This document shows, piece after piece, positions 1 through 10,859 of a stretch of DNA of 64,000 bases (position 1 is the stretch's first letter; each line of letters opens with the position of its first letter). The stretch is from Russula earlei (Eukaryota; Basidiomycota; Agaricomycetes; Russulales; Russulaceae): the NCBI GenBank assembly GCA_025769875.1, contig JAGFNK010000204.1, forward strand, positions 22,339 to 86,338. The letters run 5' to 3'. A program made the translations under genes and the position numbers. The notes under the pieces were generated by a model. That model did not search any database and was not told the DNA's origin. It saw only the letters and a list, made by a program, of their open reading frames with translations.

Positions 1-64
1 GACAAGCTCAGAAGAGCAATCCTATCCCTTCATCTTCATCAAGCAGCACCAAACCCATTCAACT

Positions 65-1578
65 ATGAGTCGAACCAACAGCTCTACTCTGTTAGAAACA
101 ATCAGCAAATTTGATGAAGATCAGTTGGCACAAGACTCTGGTGAGGACTGGGCACACAATGCTTCCATGGATCATGGTACATATGAGGTGACAAAAAGCT
201 TTGTTTCAGCCATGATTGAATCTGAAAGTGACAACTCTTCAAGTGGTATGGCTAGTGATGATGATGCAATGGAGGTCAAACCAGTGCCAGTCCACCGCTA
301 TGCCCCAGGTTGAAAAATGTCGTCCTCAGCGGTTCAGAGGAATCAAGTTGGGGTGCCACAATCCTTGAGCAAAAGCAGGACTTTCCCAGATGGCCCCAAG
401 GAGTTATCAGACTTTGATGATGATGAAACTGACCTGGAGACATGTGGTAGGTTTCAATATGCATCATTTATGTTATAGTCCATTTGCCATTGATTCCACC
501 ACAACTCTCCACAATCTCCACGATGCTGTTGGAGAGAAGTTAGGCCGGCATCCAAATGCTTTGCAGCTACAATGCAAGCTGTCTAATGATAAAGTGAAGG
601 CCCCTGCTACTTCAATTGAGGATGAGAGTGAATTTGAAATCTTCATCATGAAGATGAGGGCTCTAATTGTACCTCCGCGCCCTGCAACCGGAAAGCTCTC
701 AAAGCGAGGACCTCCCAAGAATCTCATGGTCTGCTTTGAAGATGGAAAGATGGAAGAGAAAAAGACAGGAAACATGGATGGAAAGGGAAAGAAGGTACGC
801 ACTGACAATGTATTGCTCACTTGGCTCTAACAAATCTGATATTAGAATCCCACTTCTGCAACTGCTTCAGCCATTGATCCCCTTGAGAAGGAACAAGAAG
901 AGATCCTTGATAAACTGCGGAATAAGTGGCAATGTGACTACCATACAAAGATGGCTGGCCGCAACACCTATTGTCACCCGAATACATCAACTGGGGTCTG
1001 CTACTGTCTGAGTTTGCAAGATCTTGTGCTCTGGTCAAATGCTGTGGTGCATACTCTATCATTTATTCACAAAACGCACAAATGACAGGTCTGGATACTA
1101 GGTGAAGAATATGGCAACCATAGAAGAGAAACCAGCAACAATCTTACTTCATGATGGACGAACAACCAAGATTTGCTCAACATGATTGCCTGATCTGTTT
1201 CAGGGAGCCGCTCCTTTTGGCACAATGGGGGGCCATGGCATTACAATTCCTATCGTCCTTCATCTGGAGTGGGGCCAGTACCAACAAATCCTCAGTGCAC
1301 AACCAGCAGGCAATCAGGTGGCACCACCACCGCTTCCACTGGCTGTCAAGATATCTGTTGAGATTGAACAATGGTTTCAAGAATTTGAGGACAACCCATT
1401 GCGCAATACAAAAGGCTTCAAGTTTTTGGAATTTGGTAGAGTGCTCAAATCACAAGGCTTCACCCAAATCACGCAGCTATCCCAGAGTTTCATCACCATC
1501 CAGGACTTGCAAGGAGTGCTGAAAATTGACATGGGAACAGCCATATTTATTATGGATTATGCACAGGAGGACATTTGA
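65..1578 (+). pseudogene. Broken multi-exon gene, unrecognised basidiomycete family
   Basis: I do not recognise a named family. Candidate coding blocks are 65-446 (acidic, Ser-rich), about 480-794, 846-1046 and about 1206-1578. The 794/846 junction keeps frame through a GT-AG intron (795-845). The second block reads like a small compact domain (motif TLHNLHDAVGEKLGR, ending MRALIVPP). The third has spaced Cys/His residues (KWQCDYH, NTYCHPN, CYCLSLQDLVLW) resembling a short Cys/His segment seen in many mushroom hypothetical proteins. The last block is Pro-rich, then helical. The first block is open except for one TGA at 311-313. A splice at about 447-478 would be implausibly short. CpG is scarce. 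It lies just left of the Harbinger-like element and may itself be transposon cargo. The function is unknown. Confidence 0.4.
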
Positions 1579-1763
1579 TGATTCAAAGAGGCTGGTGGGG
1601 TACTTTACCATTAGCTGCAGTGCACCTACCACATACTGATTTTGACATCTCCGACATTTCAATTAGTCATTCTTGGTACACTAAATTTAGAATGTAGTTT
1701 TCATTCCAGTTTGAACACACTATCTTTTAGGAATTTTTGCTTAGAATTTGGCAAGATACATCA

Positions 1764-1872
1764 GGCCCCATACAGCAACCAAGATTTCTTGAAACTTGAA
1801 CTTGGAACTTGAATTTCGGGATTAGCCGGGAGTGACAGGTGTGACAGGTGTGATGACAGTGACATGTCATAT
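1764..1872 (+). repeat. Left terminal inverted repeat of the Harbinger-like element
   Basis: It starts GGCCCCATACAGC directly after TCA. It contains a direct repeat GTGACAGGTGTGACAGGTGTG and a palindromic GACATGTC near its inner edge. Near-identical copies lie at 8734-8830 (same strand, lacking the outermost bases) and in inverse orientation at 9437-9328. Mismatches between left and right copies include C/T at CpG. Confidence 0.7.
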
Positions 1873-2039
1873 GATTAACTAATATCAGTCGTCTTTGTCT
1901 GTTAACTGTAATTCACATATTTGCATATGTGATGACGTGTAATGACTTGGGCTTGGGAATGATTGGTGCATCAATCTTTCTACCCCCACCTCCACCACCC
2001 CATATGATGCAGACCCACTCATCAATAAGTCCAGATTCC

Positions 2040-3238
2040 ATGGAAGGAAGTCTAATCTCAGAAAGTAACAAGGCTATATGGACAACTGAAGAGGAAGCTG
2101 CATTTCTACTGTTCCTTGTCGAGCAGAAACAAGAAGGAAACATGACCTCCAATGCCATGTTCAAGGACCTTACCTTCAACCAAGCAGCCAATTCTATTAA
2201 GCCCATGCATGAGAAGGGTCCTATCAAGACTGGACCTATGTGCAAATCAAAATGGCAAAGGGTACAAATTTTTTTTGCTTTGCCATATCACGCAGCTAAC
2301 ATTGTCTACTACTAGATGAAGAAGGAGCACTTGGTAATCGTTGCTCTCAGGAATGAGTCCGGGGTTGGGCACCTATGGACCGATGAGAATGGAATTGTTG
2401 TTCCACCTGAAATGGAATCGGTGTGGAGTGATCTAGTCAAGGTGCATACATAACATCTAATTTGTCAATGCCATCTGATCATTAGTAGAAAAATCAAGAA
2501 TACAAGAAGTACAGGGATAAAGGCTGGCCACATTGCAGCATCATGAAATCTCTGATGCCATCAAGTGCAAGAGGCCAACATTCATATCGGGGCACGCAGT
2601 CGACAGCCCATTTTACTCCCCCTCAGTCATCTGCATCGCTGTCCCCCAATCCCAATTTGTTTGAATGTCAAAGTGGGGACTCCTTGTCATCTCTGGTGCC
2701 AGATTGCTCTTCCTCCTCATCCAGTGTCCTTCATTCCAAATGCAAAGTATCTCAGGTCAAGGATGTCACCTCCAAAACATCTTCCTCATTTACCAAAAAA
2801 CTCAAGTCTGATTCCATGGCAGTTGCTGTCCACAGCATGCAGTCAACCATGGAGAGGTTTGCCAATAACTTCAACTCAACCATGCATGCATTCATTGCTT
2901 CATCCCCACCCCCAATGTCGCTGGCACTCCTCTCAAACCCAGCCCCAGCCCCACCTCCAGCCATGCATATGCTGCCTTCAAATGACATCATAACTATCTC
3001 GGCACTTCCCGAGACCACCCATCGGTCACTGGCAATTCAACATCTTACCAAGGATATTGAACTGAATGGTGAATGGCTCTCCATGGATGATGTTGTCCCT
3101 ATGATCAATATCTTGGGATCTTGTGACATCATGTGCATAGACAGTTATATTGTGCTTATGACTAATGGGTCAGCGTTGTCACACAAGATTGCACGCAACT
3201 ACATCAAGGATCTATTGGAGAAGGCCAGGACATCCTGA
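2040..3238 (+). CDS. Myb/SANT-like DNA-binding protein of the Harbinger-like element
   Basis: Three exons join in frame: 2040-2261, 2316-2441 and 2489-3238 (GT-AG introns of 54 and 47 bp), giving about 365 residues. The start at 2040 is chosen as the last ATG before the domain. In-frame upstream ATGs exist from 1929. The N-terminal part is a Myb/SANT-like module (WTTEEEAAFLLFLVEQK, then CKSKWQR across the first splice). It is followed by the companion segment ending VWSDLVK, KYRDKGWPH. The C-terminal half is Ser/Pro-rich and low complexity, ending in a helical tail. PIF/Harbinger elements carry such a protein alongside the transposase; it binds the element ends and helps the transposase reach the nucleus. 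The reading frame is undamaged although its transposase partner is dead. An alternative is a domesticated or independent host gene. Confidence 0.65.
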
Positions 3239-3347
3239 CTGTAGTTGTACTTCTACAGTAGTCACCCATCACATGCATGTATGGTAATTTGTTGAATGCC
3301 ATGAAGTGTTCTTTCATTTTCTGAAAACATGCAGACATGTGTCTGAA

Positions 3348-4128
3348 CTAAATACCTGCTGTGCGATCCTCAAGTGTTTTCTGATACTGCTCCCACATCT
3401 CACCTGCAATCCTGTCTCGCCTGATATTTGCTTGCTCCCTCTCATAGCGCGTCACTACCCCTCTTCCCAGTTCACCAGCTGCTTCACAATGACCCATCTG
3501 AGGGTCTACCCTGTCATCAAATACATCGATCTCACTGTGATCATAATGGCAAATAAAATTGTGAAGGGCTGCAAGTGCCAATGGGATGCGCGCTTGAATG
3601 TCCATGTTATACTCAGGGGGGTACCAAAGGATTTTGAAACGCCACTTGAGAATCCCAAACATATGCTCTATGATGTTGCGAGCTTGAGCATGGTGCAGAT
3701 TGAATAATTCCTGGGGTGTGCGTGGCCTAGGACAAGCATAAAAATTAGTGAGAAGATGGGAAAGAAAGAGAGAACACACCATATGCCAGCATGACCCCAC
3801 TCAGATAGATGATATTGTACACCTCAATAAGGAACAAGCAGTATGTTTGATGAGGCAAAGCCTGCATCAGTGAGATAGTATTTCCCTCTTGGGATGGGGA
3901 AATCGGAATGATGGGCATTGTGGAAAAGAGTTGAGTCAGCGGTGGAGCCCTCCCAACCAGTCAAAAGATATGTGAAGCAGAGGTCAAATGAACAAGCAGC
4001 AAGGCAGTTCTGTGAGAGAACGCCATTGCAGTCTCTTGTTGCATTGCGCTCTGCAGCAGTGGAGTAACAACCAATGTGGGTGCTGTTGATAGCACCCAGG
4101 GCATCCTTGAAAAAGGGGGGGTTGCGGG
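3348..4128 (-). pseudogene. PIF/Harbinger DDE transposase, C-terminal part, inactivated
   Basis: The minus strand reads from about 4118 down: FKDALGAINSTHIG, then SQNCLAACSFDL, TYLLTGWEGS, then GKYYLTDAGF, and, after a probable intron near 3776-3727, ELFNLHHAQARNIIEHMFG, ending at 3348. This is the DDE_Tnp_4 order of Harbinger transposases. The first catalytic Asp (normally in a GAIDGTH-type motif) reads Asn here. The second Asp (ADSTLFH) and the Glu (NIIEH) are kept. A TGA lies where the family has Arg (LLVPY-stop-GVQYHL, about 3827-3829), a CGA to TGA type change. The N-terminal helix-turn-helix region is absent: the Helitron reading frame abuts at about 4128-4140 on the same strand but in another frame. 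It converges on the Myb/SANT gene about 110 bp away. Confidence 0.75.
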
Positions 4129-4134
4129 GGGAAG

Positions 4135-7100
4135 ATGGATGACAGAGTTGGGATCAGTGTGCTTGCCTTGGCCAACCTCCAGCTGCCACGGTGCAAAGTT
4201 GGCCTCAGCTTGAATGCCAGTGTTGAGGCGCATATTTTGGTGGAGATGAAGCACTTTGATGGATCTCCAGAGGGGGGAGCACTGTAGGCAGGCACCTACT
4301 ATCTGAGGCCTTGATCCTTGCACAATGACAGGAAGGATCTGCTGAAAGTCGCCACCAAAGACAAAGGTAAGACCACCAAAGGGCTTGTCAGAGCCACAGA
4401 TATCCTTGAATGACCTGTCCACTGTCTCCATCACATGCCTGTGCTGCATGGGAGCCTCATCCCAAATGACCAAGTCAGTAATGCGAATTAGGTCTGCTAA
4501 ATGTGAGTTTTTGGGGATGTTGCAGACAGTGGACTCATGGGAGGGAATGGGGATCTTGAAACAGGAGTGTGCAGTGCACCCTCCCTTGAGAAGGAGTGCA
4601 GCAATGCCAGAGGAAGCAACACAGAGCACAATCTTGTGTTGAGAGCACAGATGGTAGCAGAGGGTGTTGTAGAGATAAGTCTTGCCAGTACCCCCAGGGC
4701 CATGAAGGAAAAATATCTGCCCTGTCCTGTTGATGACAGCAGAGATGATCTCTACAAAAGCAGCCTTCTGGTGATCATCAAGGTTGGGAGTAGACTCAGC
4801 TGCAAGAAGAGCCTGTTCCTCTAGGTCATACTGGAGCTGCTCCTGAATGAGGGGATTCCCTGCAATGGCCCCCCAGTTCTCCACAAACTGAGGCATGGTT
4901 GGCCAATCCTGAAGTCTCTTGGCAGAGTGGGAGAGGAAGAGGTCAATGAGATAGAGGCCATAGTCCTTGATCTGTTCATCAGTTGGCTGTAGGATATTGA
5001 GATGCTGCTGGAGCTTGTGCTGAAGGTCATCACAGATGGAGGGCCAGAATCTGTCCCAAAGTGCCCTAGGCTGAGAAGGAATGCAGTCCTTGAGGATGGT
5101 GACAAAGAGGTGGTGCAGCTGAGCATCTGTGCACATGTGACTGGCTTCCTCCAAGCATTGCTGCCACTCTTGATCATCTTCTAGAAGACCTCTTGCAATG
5201 AAAGCCTCTCTGAAAGAGGGATAGAGAGTGCCTTCAAATGAGCAAAGGTGTTCAAAGGAGGTAGCACCCTTGACAGAGGTGAGAAGGAGGCGCAGGTAGA
5301 AGTGCTCTCCAGAAGTAGGGTGAGCATTAAACATCCTCCCAATAGCAAAGCCCTTCTCCCTTGGAGTCCACCTATGAGTGCCTTTGTTCCAGACCATCTT
5401 AGAGGGATAGTCTTGGTAAAGAAGATCCAGAATGTCAGAGCCCTCTGGAGCAGCAGCATTGGCCTCAAACCATCCAGTGAGTGTGGTGGGCTTATTTGGG
5501 ACTTCCTCAAGAACTTGAGGATTGTAGACCACACTGTGCTGATCAGGAAGATGGACCTGGAGGTGCACCACATTTGGAACCTGCTCCTGCAGCTCAAAGA
5601 GAAAGAGTCTCCACACAGCCTCACAGCTGCTGACATATCTGGCATCCAAGTAGAGCTTGACCTCATCCATGCACCTGCCAAACTGCATAGTGGTCCTGTC
5701 ATGGCCCTTGTAGACATACTTGTAGATGTAATTGTAATTGAGAGCCTTGACAGAGGCAACAGACTCCACATTGATGTGACACCTGTACTTCCAGATGAGA
5801 TAAGGGGAATGACAGACTACCCATTGGTTTGTGATCTCCTTGCCACCAATGAGATGAGCATGGCCAGTGTCCCTCCTCCTGGTGTGCGCATAAGAGTCCT
5901 CAGTCACAGAAGTCTCCTCCCTAAAGGCCTTAGGAAAGCCCTTGGAACATGAGCCATCCACCATGCAAGGGGAGTTCCTGTTCTGGTTGCCACATGGCCT
6001 GTGAACCATGAACTTCTTGATAAGCTCAAGCAGCTCAGGATTGTCTTCTGGGAACTCAGAAGACATGAGACTGTCAATCTGGTCAGGGGTGCGCAGCTTG
6101 GAGTGGGGTTGAAGGAAGACAATGATGTGGGCATGAGGAAGGCCTCTCTTCTGAAACTCTATGGTGTACAGGTGAGCTGCCCAAGAACCCAGCAGGCCAG
6201 CCTTAATGTCACTGATGAGGGACCTGAGCTTGGCATGAAAGACTCTGACCACCAAGTCAGGGCGCTCATTAGGAGTCTGGCCAGGGAGAAGAGCAGACTG
6301 GACCTCAGGCCATGAGGGATTGGTAGTCATGGTGATGAAGAGGTCACCCCCTCCATAGAAGTGGTTGATGGCCAAGGCATCTTGCAGATGCTGCTGCATA
6401 TTTCTGGTGCTGCCAGAGAAGCTGGAAGGAAGGATGAATCTCTTGCCTAGTTGGTTCATGTCAACATCAACATTGGCAGCAACAGCATCTGCCAGACCCT
6501 GATAGATCTCCACCCTGAGCTGGCTTTAATTCAGCTTGATGAAGTTAAGGCGGTACTGCTCTGCAACTGCCCATGCCTCACAGACATACTCTTGGAAGAG
6601 CTTTCCAGAGAGGAAGATGTGAGTGGAGTCAATCTGATGAGGACGAATATGAAGGCGATAGCGATGAAACTGAGCTAAAGACACAGTTCTCTTGTTTTCA
6701 TTCAGAGCAGGCCCATCTCTGATAGGGAATGTTTGGGAACCAACCGAGCTGGCCAGTGGGAAAAAGGAGAACATATCTCAGGGAAGGATAAAGGGGGTGT
6801 GTATCAGAGATGCGCTGTAGGTGACCCCTCCTGAGGAAAAGGATGATGTCCTGTGAGTGCCTGAGCTCATCCCCATCACCTGGAATAATGGCAGCAATCT
6901 CATTGATGGCAGCCTCTGGGGAATTATAGCGATGCCTATCACATGCAGCATCAAAGTGAAGTGAGAGTGTGCAGTTTTGCTCTCTGGGAAGGTGGCAGGT
7001 CAGCTCATAAGCCTGCCTAAACTTCTGGACTGCAGCATGAGAGTGATATAGCACATCCTGAAGAGTTTGCATGGTGTTTTGATTGAGAGCTGAGTTGGTG

Positions 7101-8408
7101 GGATGAGCCATGCACACATTTAGGGCCATGTCAGGATCATAAATGTAGAGCTGTGCATAAGAAGGGGTAGCATCAGGCCTCTCTGGTGGCAAAAGAGACC
7201 CAATTCTGTGAATGAGCTCCCCATGCAGCTTGAAGACCCAAGGCCCCTGTCCTCCCTGATTCACAGAGTGATCCAGCTGTCTTCCCACTGAGGTAAAGGC
7301 CAAAGCATTGTTGTAGGAGTGAATATGAAGGCAAAATTCTCTGGAAGTAGGATGTTGGCCAGTGAGGAGGTTGTAGAGCTCTGGGGGACATGGGTGAAGA
7401 GGAGGAAGGATGATCTTGCCATTCAAGCAGCACATGCCAAAGACAGGTTTTCTCCTAGATGAGTGGGCAAGGCGCTCATCCAGCCAGTGGAGTGCATGGC
7501 AGAAAGAGCATTCAATGTTCAATCCTTGAAGGTTGTGAATGGCCCATGTGTGATCAAAAGGACGACATGCAATTGGCAAGGGCCGAGGAGGAGGCAGCCA
7601 TAACTTGGCCAATGTCAAGACACTACAGTTTTGTTTTTTTTTTAGCATGGATTTTGTCAACTTAAAGTTTTGAAACTTACTGGTAAAGGATTCTCAGGAT
7701 AAACATGAGGATGAGGATAAGGGGGAGGGGATGGGGCAGGGGATGGGGCAGGAGCAGGAGCAACAGGAGGAGCAGGAGCAGGAGGGAGAGGGAGGGCAGG
7801 AATAGGAATAGACACTTGTCTAACAGGAAATCTTGACATTGAAGAAGAGCTGGAAGGGATTTGGGCCATTGAATGGCTCTATGGTAAGAAAAGTTAATCA
7901 AGGTAAACTGCAAAATATATTTTAGATGATAGAAACATACAGAAGTAGGGACAGGATGACCTCTCCTCAGTGGAGGAGGAGGAAGGGCAGCCAGCTGAGC
8001 AGCCAAGTGGGCAGGCAAATGATGATACTGCCTATTATGATGTGAAAGAGGGAAAGGAGGGTTAGTAGTAAGATCAGGAGCAACCACAGTGCCAGAGCCA
8101 GTTGCATAGACAGAAGCAGATGGAGCAGCAGCAGAACTTGAGCCAGAGCCAGAGCCAGAGCCAGATGATGTTGTGATAATCTGCAAGTAGTAATTATGAC
8201 AAATATCCTTTTTCTGATGGAGTTGACTTACAGGAGGAGGGGGAGGAAGAGAAATTACAGGAGCCTGACTTTGATGCTGTGGAGGAGTAGGCATTGGTTG
8301 AAGGGCAGCCAATTGAGCAGCCAAATGGTCTGGTAAGTGATGATATACTTGTCCTTGAAATTGAATTGGTTGCCTGGCAGGAGTCCTATGCCCTACAGGA
8401 CTGCCCAA
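4135..8408 (-). pseudogene. Helitron Rep-helicase gene, 3'-truncated and with lesions
   Basis: This is the replicative transposase of a rolling-circle Helitron. Pro/Ser-rich N-terminal exons lie at 8408-7625, with GT-AG introns at about 8233-8182, 7942-7872 and 7681-7624. The main coding region runs 7624 to about 4140. Visible motifs: a cysteine-containing N-terminal region; LLFPTGQLGWFPNIPY; the Rep segment FITMTTNPSWPEV; the HUH-type motif GLPHAHIIVFL; the tyrosine region NYIYKYVYKGHD; helicase Walker A GPGGTGKT; Walker B LVIWDEAPM; and FGGDFQQILPV followed by LHQNMRL. The later helicase motifs are missing because the gene stops at the Harbinger junction (about 4135). Further lesions are a frameshift near 6735 and an in-frame TAA at about 6525 just before EIYQGLADAV. 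The last 50 or so residues of the long open frame are only Harbinger sequence read out of frame. CpG is scarce, yet about 2.4 kb remains open. Confidence 0.85.
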
Positions 8409-8733
8409 TGTTCAACTGGCACACTCAACTTGACGTGCAGCAGCCTGAGATTGTTGAGGAGATGTGGGAGGACTTTGAGACATTGTTTGAAGCTAATAGC
8501 TAACAGGACATTTGAAAGAACATGTTACAAAAAGGTTCAGCCATCAAAAAATAGAGGAACTCACTTTTTGCAAATAGAATGAGTCTTCAGCAGCAGGGGG
8601 GGGACTCCTGCCAGGCAACCAATTCAATTTCAAGGACAAGTATATCATCACTTACCAGACCATTTGGCTGCTCAATTGGCTGCCCTTCAACCAATGCCTA
8701 CTCCTCCACAGCATCAAAGTCAGGCTCCTGTAA
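8255..8733. repeat. 132-bp perfect inverted repeat from a Helitron 5' exon
   Basis: 8255-8386 and 8602-8733 are inverted copies of each other, identical in my reading, separated by about 215 bp. The left copy is part of the Helitron N-terminal exon on the minus strand, encoding a YHHLPDHLAAQLAAL motif that recurs in the next exon as YHHLPAHLAAQLAAL. The right copy abuts the inner Harbinger terminus copy at 8734. This could fold into a long hairpin if transcribed. Confidence 0.8.
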
Positions 8734-9437
8734 GCAGCCAGGATTTCTTGAAACTTGAACTTGGAACTTGAATTTCGGGATTAGCCGGGAGTGACAGGTG
8801 TGACAGGTGTGATGACAGTGACATGTCATATACTATACTAAAAGCAAGCTTGGTGGGAGGGTCACCCAATCGGGTGGCTCCCAGAATCACCTTATCGGTC
8901 CAGCGCGATTATCCAACACATGTTGGTAAGCCACAAAAAAAATGTTTTTGAGCACACACAGATAGGGGTCTCGTGACGACTGATGCATACCCCATTGCTC
9001 TGCTCTCCTCCCTCCTCCCTCCTCCCATCTCCCTGTTTCACTCCACTCTTTTGAGGTGTGATGACAGTGACATGTCATATACTATATTAAAAGCAAGCTT
9101 GGTGGGAGGGTCAGAGCTTAAAAATGGGGAGATGGGAGGAGGGAGGAGGGAGGAGAGCAGAGCAATGGGGTATGCGTCGGTCGTTGCGCGACCCCTATTT
9201 GCGCACACTCGAAAACATTTTTTTCATGGCTTACCAACATGTGTTGGATAATTGCACCAGACCGATAAGCCGATTCCAGGAGCCACCCAATCGGGTGACC
9301 CTCCCACCGAGCTTGCTTTTAATATAGTATATGACATGTCACTGTCATCACACCTGTCACACCTGTCACACCTGGCTAATCCCAAAATTCAAGTTCCAAG
9401 TTCAAGTTTCAAGAAATCTCGGCTGCTGTATGGGGCC
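8734..9437. repeat. Fold-back made of two inverted Harbinger-end modules, including right terminus
   Basis: A module of about 320 bp runs plus-ward from 8734 to about 9053 and again minus-ward from 9437 to about 9115. Order within the module: the TIR sequence, TACTATACTAAAAGCAAGC, GGTGGGAGGGTC, a CACCCAATCGGGTGG palindrome, ACACATGTTGGTAAGCCA, then a CTCC-rich tract. A third partial copy (about 9055-9107) sits between them. No coding potential. It looks like a miniature element or end duplication derived from the Harbinger family. The outermost 11 bases are absent from the 8734 copy. Confidence 0.65.
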
Positions 9438-9440
9438 TCA

Positions 9441-10351
9441 TCAAGTTCTTTCTACCAACCCTTTTCTTTTCTGGCATGTCACGTTATCTGAAAACGACAA
9501 TAAATAATTATATTTATTTTCTGAATTGTAAAGATGTTCAAGCACTGCTCTGCTGACAAAGTCCGACAGTCCGGATTCAGGTGTCACATTTTCAAAGACT
9601 CACTGGGGGCACAAATTTGTCACGGTCACGCCTCACATCACACTCCAACGCTCACGACCTGCTCTTCACCATCTACAGTTTGTCCACACAGGAGCCATTA
9701 ATCCGTCGTTACCAGTACATATATGAGAGGCGTCACTGGAAGCTCAGTGACCGAGCACCCTGGACCGTGAGTCTCTGGCGCAAGCAAGATCGTGATTGGA
9801 GCTGCGGATTATGATCAGGCCATCCAACTGTACACCGATTCCGAAACAATGTTGCTGCTGATGGGATGCACTAGATCCAGTGGCATAATATAAGCACAAG
9901 CCACATGTGTGCAGGCTCCGGAAATGCCTGACGAGATTAATAGTGAGGGCACTGGCAGTCTCGGGGTTGTCGTCTGCTGATGTGTGTTGACAAGGGAAGG
10001 TACCAGTACAGCTAGGAGCCGTGAGCATCGGTGGGGCTGTCTTGGCGGCATCTCCTACCATGCTTTCGTCTGATTGGGAGGCGTGTCAGCCAAGGCCATT
10101 GCGGGAGGTCGAATGTTGGGAATGCGAATGAAGGAGCCGTGCAGTTTGAATCCACCACAGCTTGTTGCGGACTTGGTCGCCATGATACTGCTGCGAGGTC
10201 GCATCACAACCATCTCCGTATGAAAGGGATAAATACCGCTTGCTCTTACAAGCATCGTGCCTTGCTCGCATTGGCTTCAGCCTCACACAGAACATCCTAC
10301 TTCGACCCATCTGACTGCCAGGACACAAACAATTGATATTGTTTCGGAGGC
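9441..10351. other. No recognised gene
   Basis: Only short unrelated open frames are present. CpG becomes ordinary here, unlike the element to the left. A short plus-strand stretch near 9810-9850 reads ADYDQAIQLYT, which resembles one tetratricopeptide helix, but it is interrupted and nothing else supports a gene. Confidence 0.4.
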
Positions 10352-10808
10352 TGACAATTCATTTCACACTGTTCAATATCTGCTTCAGCCTGACAAATTG
10401 ACAACAAAGGTATAAGCTTGACTATTCAACTGGCTCCCAACTCAGGTACTTGATTCAGTACATCACCTGAAGATTTGAACTACATACTGTACAGCTGAAC
10501 ATGGCTTCCAGTTCTTTTTCAACTGTACAACTTTGCCTCTCAAGCAAAACATGCAAATGGGACTCTTTTCAACCCTGGCACTTACCTAATGTTGTAAAGA
10601 GTCCCATTTGCATGTTTTACTTGGGAGGTGAAGTTGTAAAGTTGGAATAGAAATTGGAAGCTGCCTTCAGGTGTATGTAGTTCAAATATTTGGGTGATGT
10701 ACTGAATCAAGGTGCATGAGTTGGGAGCCAGTTGAATAACAAGTTTATACCTTTGTTGTCAATTTGTCAGGCTGAAGCAGATATTGGACAGCATGAAATG
10801 AATTGTCA
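10352..10808. repeat. Fold-back (MITE-like) inverted repeat, about 457 bp
   Basis: The left arm from 10352 and the right arm ending at 10808 are imperfect inverted copies over roughly 220 bp. Shared blocks include TGACAATTCATTTCA, CAATATCTGCTTCAGCCTGA, AACTGGCTCCCAACTCA and, next to the loop, CATGCAAATGGGACTCTTT. The loop is about 25 bp. No open frame. No clear target duplication was found. It lies about 50 bp left of the hAT-like element. Confidence 0.7.
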
Positions 10809-10859
10809 ATATAAACAGCCATGATAATGACCCACCGGTGTAGCATTCGGTGTCCGCAG

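Larger units (their letters stand above)
1764..9437. mobile_element. Composite PIF/Harbinger-like element with Helitron fragment inside
   Basis: The outer ends are inverted copies beginning GGCCCCATACAGCA, matching for about 110 bp (1764-1872 against 9437 back to about 9328). TCA follows the right end (9438-9440) and precedes the left end (1761-1763), as expected for a 3-bp Harbinger target duplication. Inside are a Myb/SANT gene on the plus strand and a DDE transposase relic on the minus strand, converging, which is the usual two-gene Harbinger content. The transposase N-terminal half is missing: its place is taken by a truncated Helitron gene that runs in from the right. The right side is further complicated by inverted duplications (8255-9437). 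The original Harbinger would have been shorter. It is inactive as it stands. Confidence 0.6.

Noticed and set aside
3961..4130. Helitron helicase C-terminal extension in the long open frame
   Set aside because: These residues are Harbinger transposase sequence read one base out of frame; the correct frame gives the catalytic region motifs.
9581..9870. Single tetratricopeptide-like segment
   Set aside because: One short motif with stops around it; no second repeat found.
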